Under the pieces are notes generated by a model, which saw only the letters and a list, made by a program, of their open reading frames with translations, searched no databases and was not told where the DNA came from. A stretch of 64,000 nt of DNA from Gyrodactylus bullatarudis (Eukaryota > Platyhelminthes > Monogenea > Gyrodactylidea > Gyrodactylidae), in the NCBI GenBank assembly GCA_012064415.1, contig SSNU01000064.1, forward strand, positions 99,781-163,780. Reading direction: 5' to 3'. Shown here one piece after another: positions 10,910-24,029 of the stretch (its first letter is position 1; the number at the start of each line of letters is the position of its first letter). The position numbers were made by a program, and so were the translations under genes.

Positions 10910-11854
10910 TCTACAATTCATAATTTATAATCCAAAGGCTAGAATATAAACAGGGAGAAACTTGATATATAACTCAATCTGGTTGCCACTTTCAGTGAGG
11001 TGAATTAGTTTATATACTACCAGTTTCGGATGAAAGAGGTTCAGCCAATCATGTTATAGTTTCATTTGAGAAATACATATCATATTCTCTGGCATTTGTT
11101 TGTTTTTTTCCCATTTACATCATTAGAATATGCTGATGTATTCCTTTATCATACACGTCATGTATCACACGACAACTAAAAAGGATCTTACTTGTTTAGA
11201 TTTCAATGGACCCTTTTCCCTTACCGATGATTCCATCAGTGGTGCAAAACGATTCTCCTGATACATTTGAGATCATGAAGATATATATAACAGAAATATT
11301 CATGTTCCTGTCTATCTGGATAAAAAATATCAGTTTTCTTTGTACATCTCATCTTCAAATTAAACTGTATTTCGTTAGATAGAACTTTTTCAAATGAATA
11401 AAATTCCAGCGAAATAATTAGATTTTCTGTATTTTTCTTCTCCTTTACATTTATTCAATACTGACTGCAAGAAAAGATGAAAATAATCTACACGAAAGTG
11501 AAATTTTTCTAAAAACTCAATTCCTAACTTCATCAAAAGATATCGAGAGACACTGTCAAAATAGTCTAATCTGACACAATCTACTTATTCTCATACCAAT
11601 ATCTAGTTTAGGAATCAGATTTTGATCTGAACCTTCATTTTTCGAAGTAGATTTCGGTGCTCTATTATGGTCAGATTATCTTGGAGATAATTGTTTTACC
11701 GATCAGTTCTAATAACTTTGAGATGGGTTTGTTTTTAATTCATCTTTACAATAATTATTTGGTTTATATGAAAATAACAATAAACATTTATAGAAGCAAA
11801 TTCGAAATCAGCGTATAACTTCACATCCTAATTAGTTCTATATATACTAGATTT
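10910..11854. other. Upstream region of peptide gene copy A
   Basis: Contains the TATA-like box at 11006-11017 and blocks shared with the region upstream of copy B to about 11230. The rest shows no coding content. Confidence 0.5.
11006..11017 (-). promoter_or_regulatory. TATA-like box of peptide gene copy A
   Basis: Reads GTATATAAACTA on the minus strand, about 100 nt upstream of the ATG. The same 12 bases stand upstream of copy B (13547-13558), in flanks that have otherwise diverged. Confidence 0.5.
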
Positions 11855-12690
11855 TTATTTAAAATAATTAACAAAATAGCTATGAGAATCTGGTACAAGT
11901 TTTAATAGAATCTGACAAATTTTTGAAATGTTTTCGGATTTGAAAATGTTAAAATCTATTTGGAATCTGGTTCTGAGAGGGAGAAGAACATTAAGTAAAA
12001 TAGAATATCCAGGTGAAGCTCTCAGATTGTATTGACTAGTGGAAGTGGGCGCAAATTTAGAGTATAGGACAGCAGAAGAGGCCGTTCTTCTAAGCCAAAG
12101 GGGATGTAGATTGGCTCTTTCAAGGAGATCCTTGTAGGGAAGAGGGCCAAGGAAGCTTTTGAGGTATGTATATTGAATCCTTTCTAGTTTCTTACTGGTG
12201 CCCACAGGAAGATCACAGAGAATACCTGATCCATAGTCGAGATGAGGTAAAATAAGAGATTTGTACAAATCGAGACGAAGAGACGGGTTATTGACGAATT
12301 TTCTGAGAAAGTAGGTTTTACAACATACTTTTTTGAGGATTTATGATCAAATGAGAGTCCAAGATCTTTGATGAAGGATACTGTGTTGAAAGGTAACTGA
12401 TGATTTGAAAAGGAGTTCTTGATTGGCATGACTTTGGTTTTACTGTGATTGATCTTGAGACCAGTTGGCGAAAGAGACTGTTGAAGGTGATTCATTTCCT
12501 CAGATATCAAACATCTGTCTTGAACAATTGGGATGAGAAGCTTGATGTCGTCAGCATACTTGAAATAATTTACAGATGGGTTAGATGGCTGAATTTTCGA
12601 GAATATCAAGTTAAATATTTCCTTTTTGATTTCTTTCAGTGTTGTCATCTTTTTGTGGGAAGTTTCTCTATGTTACTTGAATACTAGACC
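11855..12690 (-). mobile_element. Non-LTR retrotransposon fragment, 3' half of reverse transcriptase, frameshifted
   Basis: Two overlapping minus-strand frames (12184-12648 and 11855-12268) together give the C-terminal part of a LINE reverse transcriptase. The first has the catalytic FKYADDIKLL (YADD box, motif C) and the following GLKINHSKTKVM typical of non-LTR elements. The second, in another frame, has LYKSLILPHLDYGS and KLERIQYTYLKSFLG from the thumb/connector region. The frame changes near 12330, where KTYFLRKFVNNPSLR would continue the protein. The fingers, motif A and any endonuclease are missing, so the copy is 5'-truncated and dead. It sits between duplicated peptide genes A and B. 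Confidence 0.85.
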
Positions 12691-13308
12691 ATATTGAATG
12701 CTTCATACGAGTATGAAAATTCCATTTTCAAAACAAAAACGAACATGGATAAAGATTTCCAGAAATCCAGGCTAAGAAGCCAAGTTTTAATCAAAAGTTT
12801 AATTTTTAATCTTCATTAGACAATGAATGAATTTTCTTTGACGAAGGAATTCTTAAAGACCTTAATTTTCAGCCAATGGAATCAACATTTACATTAGATG
12901 TCGTCAATTTATTAGAGTCTGTACAAACATGAACGTGAAAAAGTGATTAATTTACTATGGTCGACAACTCTTCAAGTATCAAACTATTGAGCGTAACATG
13001 AAATAAACGTAGTAAATGATAAGGCTTCTATAAAAATTCGTACCTTGGAGTTATCAATCTTATAGTTGAGTCAGTAAAAGCTGAAAAGAATCTACTTTGA
13101 TGAAGACTAAAGTCTAAGTTGCGATAGTCACATTTATTCCAGATCTTGCGAGCCAATCTCATACAGAATCCCATGTACCTTTAGAATTAGTGGCAAGCTC
13201 ACACAATAAGAATATTGGTGATTTAGACAACAACTAAAGATTCTTCAAATATTTATTACTTCTCATCACGATCCTCATTAAAATTATACAGTATGGAAAA
13301 ATAAAGAG
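12691..13308. other. Intergenic, no gene seen
   Basis: AT-rich sequence between the retrotransposon fragment and duplication unit B. No recognisable coding or repeat signal. Confidence 0.4.
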
Positions 13309-13344
13309 TTTCCAATCAATAGATAATTTATTATTATTGAAAAG

Positions 13345-13491
13345 TTATCCAGGCCTAAAAGCACTGTAGAGAGCTCTACGCTGGGGTGTCTTATAGTGGT
13401 CGTCAAACAGCATATTCGAATGATCCAGCATTTCTGAATAGATGAAGGCTAGCATTACACTTATCAGAGTCATAAAAACTTTGAAATTCAT
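13345..13491 (-). CDS. Secreted short peptide precursor, putative amidated peptide, copy B
   Basis: Encodes the same 48-aa precursor as copy A: signal peptide, acidic spacer, RR, ALYSAFRPG, stop. The only coding difference is an Ala codon (GCT here, GCA in A). The upstream flank keeps the TATA-like GTATATAAACTA and a TTTATATTCTAG block but has otherwise drifted. The identity of the coding part therefore suggests either recent gene conversion or strong constraint. The poly(A) signal after the stop is shared. Confidence 0.8.
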   Translation of the reverse strand: MNFKVFMTLISVMLAFIYSEMLDHSNMLFDDHYKTPQRRALYSAFRPG

Positions 13492-13546
13492 CCTATAATT
13501 AAATACAAATCTCATAGGCTAGAATATAAACTTTAAAGTTTATTAT

Positions 13547-13558
13547 TAGTTTATATAC
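13547..13558 (-). promoter_or_regulatory. TATA-like box of peptide gene copy B
   Basis: GTATATAAACTA on the minus strand, identical to the copy A box and at a comparable position, about 60 nt upstream of the ATG. The distance is shorter here because of an indel in the leader. Confidence 0.5.
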
Positions 13559-13760
13559 TACAAGCTTTAGATGAAAAAGGTTCAGCCAATCGTTTGAGAA
13601 ATATTTTATTCTCCGGTATTTGTTTGTTTTTTCCATTTATCTTCGGATAAATATGCTAATGTATTTTGCTTTCTATTTCAAGTCATATTTCTCTATTCAA
13701 CTATTCCTGAATTATACACGAAAACTAAAAATGACCTTTCTTGTCTAGATTTCAGTGGAC

Positions 13761-14679
13761 TAGAAAGTTTCTTTAGATAATAATTTGCTTCATTCTGATT
13801 GGACAAAATCGAGCCTCATATTATGAGGTCATGAAAATGTAGTATTTGTTTTTGATCATGAATATTTCGTAGTTATGATCAACGGCTCAAAATAATATAT
13901 CTTGGCTCTGCAAATGGGTTATCTTCTGAGAAACCCTACTTCTTCTTTTATTTCATTGATTGTTAGTAGCTTAAAAACTTATCCGAAGCTCAATATCCAT
14001 TTTTCTCGATAGCAAGAGAGACAGAAAGAAAATAGCCAAGAATAGAATGACAGATATTTTCTGTGTGACAAATTTCAAATTATTCGCCATCATCATCATC
14101 ATCAATCGATAATGTCTCTGACAAAACTATAGTGTAATAATTCCAGGGAAAAAGCATCCAACAAAACTCACACTCATTGTTTATGTGCTCTCTGAAGGGG
14201 ATTACAAAAGACAAAAGTTTGGGCTCTTGATCCTCTTGTAGATATACGAATTCTCAACAATTAATTCCAGAAATTATAGATATTATACATTTCTCAGAGG
14301 GAAGAAGGAGAGGAGGGAGGGACCGAGTGTCGATTATCTCTTTCTGAAGTGTCTATCGAAGTAGCAATGTAATAATAACGATAGAGCTAATGTAAGCCTC
14401 ATCATGTCGCTCTTGTTTCTCCTGATGTTTCCTGAATGATGCCTGGAATGTATGCACACACACACACAGACAAGATAAGCAAAATGGACAAATACAGTTC
14501 TAATCTTGAAGCATTCTTTATTCTTTATAATTATTATTTAAAATGATTATTAATAGTAGTAGCAGTTTTGTGAATAATCATTTCAAAGAGTCTTCATTGT
14601 GTGTGCATGTGGTATTTTGTGGTTAAAAATTAATCTCGAAATAAATCATTGTCCTCAATAGTTTTAATTTTCAACGTTT
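13761..14679. other. Intergenic with a short CA microsatellite
   Basis: No gene seen. A (CA)7 run lies at 14455-14468 and a short CAT run near 14089-14103. Confidence 0.5.
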
Positions 14680-14835
14680 TTAACCATGTCTAAAGGCCAT
14701 GTACATGGCTCTCTGTTGACGTTCCATTGGTGGGTAATAGTCGTAGTCGTTTTCAAGATCAATTTTTCCCATAACAGAGAAACTGGCAAGCATGACCAAT
14801 AGGCTTACAACAATCATTAATAAATTTGAGTTCAT
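14680..14835 (-). CDS. Secreted short peptide precursor, paralogue C of the A/B family
   Basis: Single-exon frame of 51 aa (ATG at 14835-14833, TAA at 14680-14682). The N-terminus (MNSNLLMIVVSLLVMLASFS) is a strong signal peptide. The middle is acidic and Tyr-rich (IDLENDYDYYPP) and is followed by MERQQR, then AMYMAFRHG and the stop. The C-terminus aligns with copies A and B as R-A-[LM]-Y-x-A-F-R-[PH]-G at the same distance from the stop, while the rest is diverged. Cleavage after R42 and amidation would give AMYMAFRH-amide. Conservation of only the signal architecture and the terminal peptide is what is expected of a peptide-hormone-like or secreted effector family. CTTTTCAG stands 3 nt before the ATG and may be a splice or spliced-leader acceptor. 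No named family recognised. Confidence 0.72.
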   Translation of the reverse strand: MNSNLLMIVVSLLVMLASFSVMGKIDLENDYDYYPPMERQQRAMYMAFRHG

Positions 14836-17800
14836 CGTCTGAAAAGTTTGATGAAATAAAAAGGGAGGAACACTAAACGAATAAGGAACACGTGACCTCT
14901 CAGCCCAAATTCAACTAGCAGGCCTCTTTTTATTCCATTGGCCAAAGAGGTCATGTGTGGCCCCATTCTTAAATTAAATAAAATATATATTTATAAACAA
15001 AATCAAGTACTTACGAAAATGTTCACTTGTACGAAAATAATTAGAAAATCATATTTTTATACTCAAAAGAGTAGGCCAATCACATGCGACTATCAGAATT
15101 GGTTGTGTTCATTCTCAATCTAAACACACATTCCCCCACCACTCTACCTTTCCACTCTTTTTTATTTTACTCTGTATATATATTCTTGATATATATTCAC
15201 TCTTTTCCCTATCCCATCTCTTCTCCTACTTATTTTTATAATCTCTCAATGTTTAAAGAGATCCACACTTAGACAATTCCCCTTTATTTCTCTCTTCTCA
15301 GATGTCTCAGAGTCGTTATCGTCGTCTGTTTTCGTTTACTTTTTTTCTTCATTTTACTCCCTGAGAACTATTAGAAGTGGGGAATTACGAAAACATCTCA
15401 TACACTGTTAATTTTCCGTATGTGTGTGCTATATAATCCAGTTTATTCCATACAAATAAAAAAATGAGATAAATATTGTAATATGTACGTATAAACGCAC
15501 GGTATCATATCACATCATGTGTTGTTGTTAGAAATACTCTTTGTGTTTGTATTTACAAATAACGAAATAGACAACATTTATAACCAACAGATATTAGTGG
15601 TAGATAATGGCTTGTTGAAAAGAGAAGAATAGAGAAGATCTTGAATTATGAGCAAGAGTTGTTCTTGAAAAAATAATCTTGAAATGATAATCTTAATTAT
15701 ATAACCATCCCTCACAAGTTTAACACTTAAAGCACCACTGGGTTATTTCTGATTCATTTTTTATATCAAGACTTAGAAAATACTTTTTTTACCACCCATT
15801 CGATAGGAAATTTATCAGCCTCCTGGAATACGAAAGGATCTCAGTTCCATTATTCATTTAACACGTGCTATACTAATTCAAGGTTATCATTTTAAAACTG
15901 TTTTAATGAAATGACCCTAGGATTATGGATATGATAGGCTTAAACATACTTCATGAGTTAATTTAACACACAAGACGGCCTCTCATTATGAATATATTTA
16001 ATTGGCCATATCTATAATACCCACTGGATACATATGATAATTGAATTTGTTTTCGCTAATTCGATTACAATTTAACATCATTTTACAACAAGTAATGTAG
16101 TAACGAAATTCATTAGAATTAGAACACAGAAATCGTAAGACTCGTTATTGTGAATATTTATTGTACACTTGTAAGTAGAACTTTGCTGATACTGAAATGT
16201 GGTACTCGTTCGATGGGTTGAAATTAGCCAATAATAAGGTTCAATCTTGGTTCCCTTCCCAAAAGAATTTCCTATTACTCACCCTCACTCTCATAGTAAT
16301 CTTAGTAACTCATCATTATTCATTAGAGGTCATCAGGAACTCTATGTCTTTAATTCATTAATCTCCGGGATTCCCGGACCGGAAATATTTCAAAGATATC
16401 TTAGGTCTAACATGCATCTGACGTGTGCTATTTATACTCAGTAGGGATAACCTTATAAAAACAATTTTTCGTAAATTCCCAGATACTTAGAGAAATATTG
16501 GTGCTTAAGTATTTAACGATTCTATGAAATATCTCTTGATGTCAATAGAATTAAGTTTTAAAAATTTCATTTTTTCACAAAAATAAATCCCGCTACTTTT
16601 TCTACAATTGATTCAAGAAATTAACTGATCTTCATGGTTGGCTTGAACAATTAATTAACTTTTAACAACAAAAATTCTACGATTTACAGCTTCGAAAAAT
16701 GAATGGTTTTCTGACTTTCAATTCATTTAGATAAGAAAATCGATGAAAGTTGGGAATAAATTTGCCAATTTTGCTAAAAAATATTCCTAATATCTGATAA
16801 AGTTTAAAAAAATTGTTACATCAAATAGTGAACTTTTGAACTATTAAACTAATTCAATCAGGCCATGTGAGTGACAAAAGATCCAATGCATTTCAATATC
16901 CTACGTATAGTTGGGTGTTTTCTTCTTTAGGAAAAAAAAGTATCCTACCGTCTGTAGGTCACAGAGAGCAAGGAATACAGCAAAAGATACAGAATTCTTG
17001 CTATAACTTTAACGATGTGGGAAGGAAGTTTGTCCAGATCATCTGATGGAACTACTTATCAAAGGGATTAATACATGTCAGAGGATTGATTTTCCCCTCT
17101 ACAAATTTTAAATTCAGTCCTGTGTGTAATTATTCTTTCATTCATTTAAAATTTAAATTAGAGTTTATGCTTTAAGGAAGTACATTCTTCCCATACTAAT
17201 TAGAATACTTTATCCTTTATCTACAGCTATTCTCGATGCAATTTGGGGATTCATGATTTTCACATTTTTTCAACGTTTAAGAATACTCTGATAAAGAATA
17301 TCAGATTTTTTTCAAAATCCAAACTTAGTTTAGGAATTATTGGGCCAAAAATGACCTTTTTTAACCCTCATCCGGAAATTGGGGTCCAACCCTATTTCTA
17401 TTTTCCTGTTTGTAATGATCATTCAATAGTTTTTTACAAAATTTTTGCACAATAAATTCACGCTATTTTTCTTTCATCCGTTTGAGGGTTAAACCGTGAA
17501 AATAGCAATTTTTTCAACAAATGAATTCAAGTAGATCACATTTTCGAAATTGAAAGTTTCTTTATTTTTCTCTTTGATCTCTGTAAGTGGTTTAAAAAAA
17601 ACGTTTTTTATATTTTCAAAACGAATCTTTTTTTAACTGTCATAACTTCTCAATAAAATATTATAGTTTAATAAGTCATCGTTCATTTGAAAGGATATTC
17701 GTTTTTAAGGTATTTTAAGTTCTTTAAAATAGAATTATGCATGAGAAAGGAACAATGTTTCTCCCCAGGGTACATTGGCTACGAAATGGTTAAACACAAA

Positions 17801-18704
17801 TGACACACATTTATCACTATTTAATTTTTTAAAGCACCTTCAATTTCAGGTGATGTCTATTAATTTTCAAGTAGTAAAAATAATCTGAAAAATGAACTGT
17901 TTTCTAAAATTTCTACGGCCATTTTTGGCTTCTTTATTTATTGATGACACTGAAAAATAGTGTTTGATTCCCCTCACACATTGATTAGTAAGAATTAGTA
18001 AAAGTGTATCATTCCCTCGATATGATAATTACTTTCGCCAGGTTGTTTTGTTAACTTAAGCCGTATTATTTTTACTTATCATCTCTAAACCTACAATGTT
18101 GAAATGAGATAACTTACTTTTGTATTTATGATGCATGAATATTTAGAGGAATCGCTGATTTTTAAAGAATTCTTTTCACTTTTACCCCTTGTAGACGTAC
18201 AAGTCGGCGTCAATCATTTTTGAAAAAGCAACGAGATTTTTGAAGATTTTTCAAAAAACAATACTAAATGAAACATGGAAATTCAATTTGTGCTAGAAAA
18301 TTTAATTAATTTCCAATGTTTCCAGCCTTTTTTCAGGAGGAACGATAAACATGTTATTTACATTAATCATGGGAAGATTCTCAAATAGAATTCATCGATT
18401 CAATCTCAATTTTTATATTTTTCTCATCAAACCTGTAATAATAAGATTCAGATGATACCTTTTCTTCAAGCTGTAAAGTGTAATGCCTGTAATCGGTTTT
18501 ATTTGACAACTTTTGATCTCTCTCCAGATTTTATTCATAAGAAAGGCAATGCCAGACTTTTGAAGTAAAAAGATAAGTCGTAAAATAAGTTGATTTCAAT
18601 CTCAAATCAAAAAAAAATACTGAAAATGATCAAAAGTTACGCAACGATACAAAAGTTATCTACTTGAACAGATTCAGCCTATTCGGCTTTCTTGTGATCC
18701 AGAA
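14836..18704. other. Gene desert, no gene seen
   Basis: AT-rich DNA with no recognisable domain on either strand. It includes pyrimidine-rich DNA around 15120-15300 and diffuse repeat-like blocks around 17240-17480. Nothing further can be supported. Confidence 0.4.
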
Positions 18705-18950
18705 AATTAACTTTTGATCAATCTCTTACTTTGAAATCAATAAAAAATTTCAGTTCTAAGTTCGAAAAAGTGGGATTTTGGCGCCATATCGAAATTTGAA
18801 AAATGATCATATTTCTCCAGGAAATTCTTTTTTCTTCATATCGTAAAAGTGGGCGACATGAGTAGGATTCTAAAAAATCTTTTACACTTTCCAATTATTA
18901 ATGAAAACATCGAGATTCTTCTTAAACATCATATTGATTCCTAAGGATAA
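18705..18950. repeat. Diverged single arm of the foldback MITE family
   Basis: Carries the family hallmarks (GGGATTTTGGCGCC, AAATTTGAAAAATGA-CATAT, GTGGGCGACATGAGTAGGATTC, CATCGAGATT) seen in the arms at 43033-43769, with more mismatches. The partner arm is not evident here. Confidence 0.55.
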
Positions 18951-21900
18951 TATACTTGTTTTGTGTTAAATATTGGAGGACTATAGATTCTATAATTACC
19001 AATGTAATGGGAAGAAATCTTTGGAAATGCTCATCAAATATAAACTCCAATATACCCTAATGAAATTTGGCTGGGTATAATAAATTTCTCGTATAGATAT
19101 TGTATTTACTCTCTATTGATGATTTTTCATGTCAGTGTGATAAGGGTAGGAAGACTCTTTTTATTTCAGTTCTGGGAATAGGAATTTCAATCCAGATCAA
19201 TTATTTGTAGAATTTCTATCCCTCTTTTTGAGTCTGATCCTGTTATCTATAATAGTGATAAGAATTTTTGCAACAACTGTAAAAAGTTATTATGATCAAG
19301 AAAATCTAATTCAATATCGAAACGCCTGGTCGAGACTTTGGATAAAGGTTGCTCATAGATATATTTATTGAGGATATCAGATTCCCCCGTAGATCAAAAC
19401 AATATTCCTATTGACAATGGTTGAAATCCTTAGTAAGTCCCGATTCTTGTCTGTGAATAGATATTTAAGAATATAAAAGCAGGCTTCGGATAAAATGAAA
19501 GACACACTTGCTTCTAAAAGAACGGTCATGACTGGTAGTAAAAAAATTTCATGGGTTATAGTTACATAACCTTTGAATGATTGTCTTTATAAATAAGCCA
19601 GTAAAAGTTCCAAGTCTCTAGAATAAATATTTTGTAAAGATTAAAAAGCCTTGATGATTAGAATGAACCCTATACTGCAGAAATACAGAATGTGCTCAAA
19701 CTAGGTGACATAAATCAAAACTGAATAGGTAAAAATAGACCTAATCAACTCGATGAGTTTATCCAGAAAAAAACAGCTGACAAAACACTAATATCTCATC
19801 AGGATCTATGAGTTGATAGTTTATATTCAAAAACTATGAACTCATTACAGTTCATATTACGCACAGGCTAATAGTATTGAGGATGATAATACTGATTAGA
19901 TGGTAGGAATCTCAATTGCGTAGTTTACCCAATAAGGCACATAAGAGAGGTTAGATGAATGCAAATCTAGCTGATTCAAAATTCCCTACCACATTGTAAC
20001 AAGCTGATTTCATGAATTATTTTCAACTTGAGACACTATATCTACCCCCTCCCATATACACACAAATGTTTCTCTAGGGTTATGATGAAAAATTAATCAT
20101 ATTTTCCCAATATAATAATGGCTAAAATTCAATTCTCTCAGTTCAGGAAGCTAATACTTTCTAATACTTTGCTGATTTTGTTCAGAAAACAAACATGCTA
20201 TCAATAGCCAGAAATGTGTATCAAAGAAAGATAAATAAACGCTTTTCGAAAACTAAATTAAAATTTTGTATTCAGAATATATTCAATATCAATTTGACGT
20301 AAAAATTTGATCATTAAAAAGATCACAGCGTGTCCAAGAATTCAAAATTTATCATAGCTCGTAGTAAATTTCTTTGAAAAATGGTGGCGCGAATTTGTAA
20401 GTTTGACATCATCAATTGGAATTTTGCATATCTGAATGAAATTTAATGTCTTATTTCCTATCAAACGAAAGCATAAACTTGAACAGTTAAAAAATCATGT
20501 GTGTATTTCAGATTGTAGATTAGTGGGATAAAAATATGTTCTGAGACTGCCCTTGTTACAGATATCACACTAGTAAGTGTAATTTTTCTGTCTATCTGTT
20601 ACAATTTCTTCACGCATTCTCAATCGAGAGATTTTCCACAAATTTAATAATGAAAAAGATACTTATCTGCTCTTATAATGATCTCGTGAATATTACTAGT
20701 GCTGTATTTCGTACAATCGGATCTTAGTCTTGTAATGCAATTTAGATCAATATATTGAAATTTATTCTATGAGGGAAGGATACCAAAAACAGTACTCTTT
20801 TCACACACTCTTACTCAGAATAACACAGTCTTACAAATCGGACATTATTTTTTCTACTCAATGATAGTGGAGAATTTTTCAGGGATTTAAGATATGTGCT
20901 TCTTAAAAAATTCTACAATAGAATTTTCGAGTTATTCGGTAGAAACTGAAAACCCGACTTGCAGGGCTTTACTTTTCAATAGAGAAAAACATGAATGAGA
21001 TAGAAACTACATCATCTTGTTCAGGAATAAATTCTTAACTAGAGAGTAGTTGGAAACTTTTCCTTGACTCTTTTAGTCTCTGGGCTATTCAAAGTCCTAT
21101 TAATTTCGATAATCCTCAATTTCTACTCAATTTTAGGCCCATTTAACCCCCCCCCCTTCGTAGAAAAAAATCTACCTCGATTAGGATACAGTAGTCCTTG
21201 AAGTAATCGTTGGGCGTTGATCAAACAAAATATTCATATAAACTATTATCAGATACCTTTAAATTCATATATACCTGAACTATAGTACCTGATTGCGTAA
21301 TTCTGGATTTTTAATACTGAATGACATATAATGGAGAATCATTTTCGACACATGCTTCAATACAAAATAATGCTTAGAATTTAAATTTTTGAAAGATTTT
21401 TTGGTAACTGATTCAAAATGTACTGTTTTACTGATTTGAGAGAAAAAGTTTTTTTTGGAAAATTTTAGAGACATTTTAAAATTCGAGATGGCATTTTTTA
21501 ATTTTTTTAAACTGAGTTGAAAATTTTTGTTGATTTCAAGCTCAACCTATCCACAAGGAGAGAAAATCAGATTATGGTTTGCGTATCGATGCCAAATTGA
21601 TGTGAAGATATATTTAAATAGAAATGCTGGTTGAATGCTTGAGAAGGATTCCTTTCTTCTATTTATTTTCATCTATTGTTTGAAATTTGAAACTATAGAT
21701 CATGAGGAAATTGATACTTTCCTGTAACCCATTATCTCTCATCAAATAACAAATTTCCCGGTGTCTCCTACATTTCATCCGAAAGAATTCACACATGGTG
21801 TGCCTAATTTTACACATTTCCATTTTTCTCATCAAAAATAATCCCTTCAAGGCTATTTACTCGATACACTGTTTAATTCAAAAACTTTTAAGATGATTTA

Positions 21901-24029
21901 TTATTGGCGCGACATATAAATATCTATTTTCTCAGGTCAACAGACTGATCGGAATCAATTCCGAGACCATCCTTTACATTGAATAGAAGTCTAGAAACGG
22001 TACCGTAAGAGTAGAAATTTTACTCCATGATTTCGAGCCCTAGTTTTCGAGATGAAGTTTGACAATATTACCGTTCTAACAGAAGTGTATTTCATCTTGA
22101 TTTGTGTTATTTTCTGTAATGGAATCGTCTATTAGTATTGGGCAAGGGATGTATTAAGCTAAGATTGTAATTGAGATCATATCAGAGGTTTCACATTAAC
22201 AAGAAAGAATTTCGAAGTTTCTTGCTATCCTCTCAAAACTATAACGCTGGCCTGATGTTGTCTTCTGGCCTGTTTCGGACTATTGGTAGAGAAAGAAAAG
22301 ATTGTAGTATTTCTTTAGAAATAAGGATTATAAAAATTATAGTAATCAGAATTATTAGATTAATAACTCTGATAATATATAATCGCTTGAAGGAAAATTA
22401 AGATTACAACAGATACAAACCAGAAGACAACATAGTCAGGTAGCAAACGAACAAATTTATAATTTATCTATTCTGAATAGTTCCCTGAAGAACAACTTGG
22501 TTCAAAATTATGACTGTTATCACTTTTGAGTTCGTTTTAAAAGTCAGATTGTGGACGTTTTCTTACTTTAAGACTTTTCTACCATGGAATTCTGAGCAAA
22601 TTAGTTCGTTTGTATTGACAAAATCTCCAGAAAAACTTTAACTTGTCAATCATTAATGATTAATGTACGTATTACGCAATCTTTTTAATTGAACTAAATT
22701 AACTCTATATATTTATTTAGTTACTCTCAGGATTTACATATTAATATTGACATAATACTATGAAAAAATTGATTTGTATCGAGAAATAGAGAAACATTTA
22801 TTATTCGTGTAAAAGATAGAAAGAAAAGTTTGGATCAAAAGTAATCATTCACTAATGCAAATGTTTCTCAATCTTTTTAGAGAGGAACAAGGGAAAGATC
22901 TCTTTCACCAAGATCTATCCATCTATAGGCTATCATCATCATCATTTATTAGTTGACATGTCTCAAGAGTGTTCATTTTTTCTCCAAGATCTCGAGAGAA
23001 AGGAAGAACAATGAATTCTCTGAAAGAAGACTATAGATGAGTGGTCTTGAATGATCTCTATCTCGGACATACATATTCTGTATTGGGCTCGGACGAAATT
23101 TTCCAAATTTACTAAAATCACCTGTACATTTAAACATTGTCCACTAAATTCCTTCTGTAATAACTTATTACTAGGGCATCAAAAGATAGGACGCTATTCC
23201 CTTTTATTAGGACCCTAAAATTTAGGCAATTACAGAAATTAGGACTTGATGAAAAAAATATAGGACAAATAGAAAAATTAATTTTATCAATAAAGAAATT
23301 CTTCATGATAAAAAAGGATCTTTCTACATCCCAAGAGGTAGGCTGTGCGTTTTTCAACGTGATATTTGTATCCTCAAATGATGGTAATTGCAAAGTAATT
23401 CAAATAAAATTGGAAGTAATACTCACGAGTTCAGAAAGTAAATGTGAGACCCTAAACCCCTAAAATAACAGCATTCATGGTAAGGATAGTTTGTTAAGAA
23501 ATAGGATTAACGTATAACTTTTTCTGACAATGTGAAATAAACATTAGCCCTTTCGTACGCATTTGATTGGGATACCAGATAGACTTAATATGAACATATT
23601 TTTGGAACCATTATGTTCAATGTAAAAATAATCGTGCAATGAAAATTTGAAAAGTGCTGATATAAAAAAATATTTTTTGAACAATTTCAATACATTTTTC
23701 TTATCTACTTACTGGCGACGACAAAAAGTTTTTAAAAATCATCCAATTTCTGAGAATATCTTGACGAATATAATTTTTCTGCGAAGGTTGACAATCAGGT
23801 GTTATAATTGTGTGTAATTTCAATTTACAAAAATATTTTTCCCAAAGAAATTTGATAAAAACTTCCCGCGGACATATATGTTAAGACCTTATAAAAAGTC
23901 TTAATAGAGAATAGGCCCTGAAACAAAATTTAGGCCCTTATCCGGCCGTAATAACATTCAAACCAATTGAGTAATCAAAACTTGAATTGCGTTTTTCTGA
24001 ATAGAAATGAAAATAGACCTCAAACAGCC
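18951..24029. other. Gene desert, no gene seen
   Basis: AT-rich. Around 23140-23970 lie repeat-like blocks (TAATAACTTATTAC ... GGACCCTAAAATTTAGG ... AAAATTTAGGCCC) suggesting a decayed element of uncertain limits. A run of nine or more C is at about 21147-21156. No gene recognised. Confidence 0.4.

Larger units (their letters stand above)
10728..11230 (-). repeat. Duplication unit A (peptide gene plus upstream region)
   Basis: Corresponds to 13309-13760 in the same orientation. The part with the coding region and 3' flank is almost identical between units. The upstream part is clearly related but has many substitutions and indels. Confidence 0.8.
13309..13760 (-). repeat. Duplication unit B (peptide gene plus upstream region)
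   Basis: Partner of 10728-11230, about 2.6 kb apart and in direct orientation. The coding part differs from unit A by a single synonymous base, whereas the upstream 250 bp have several indels. Confidence 0.8.
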
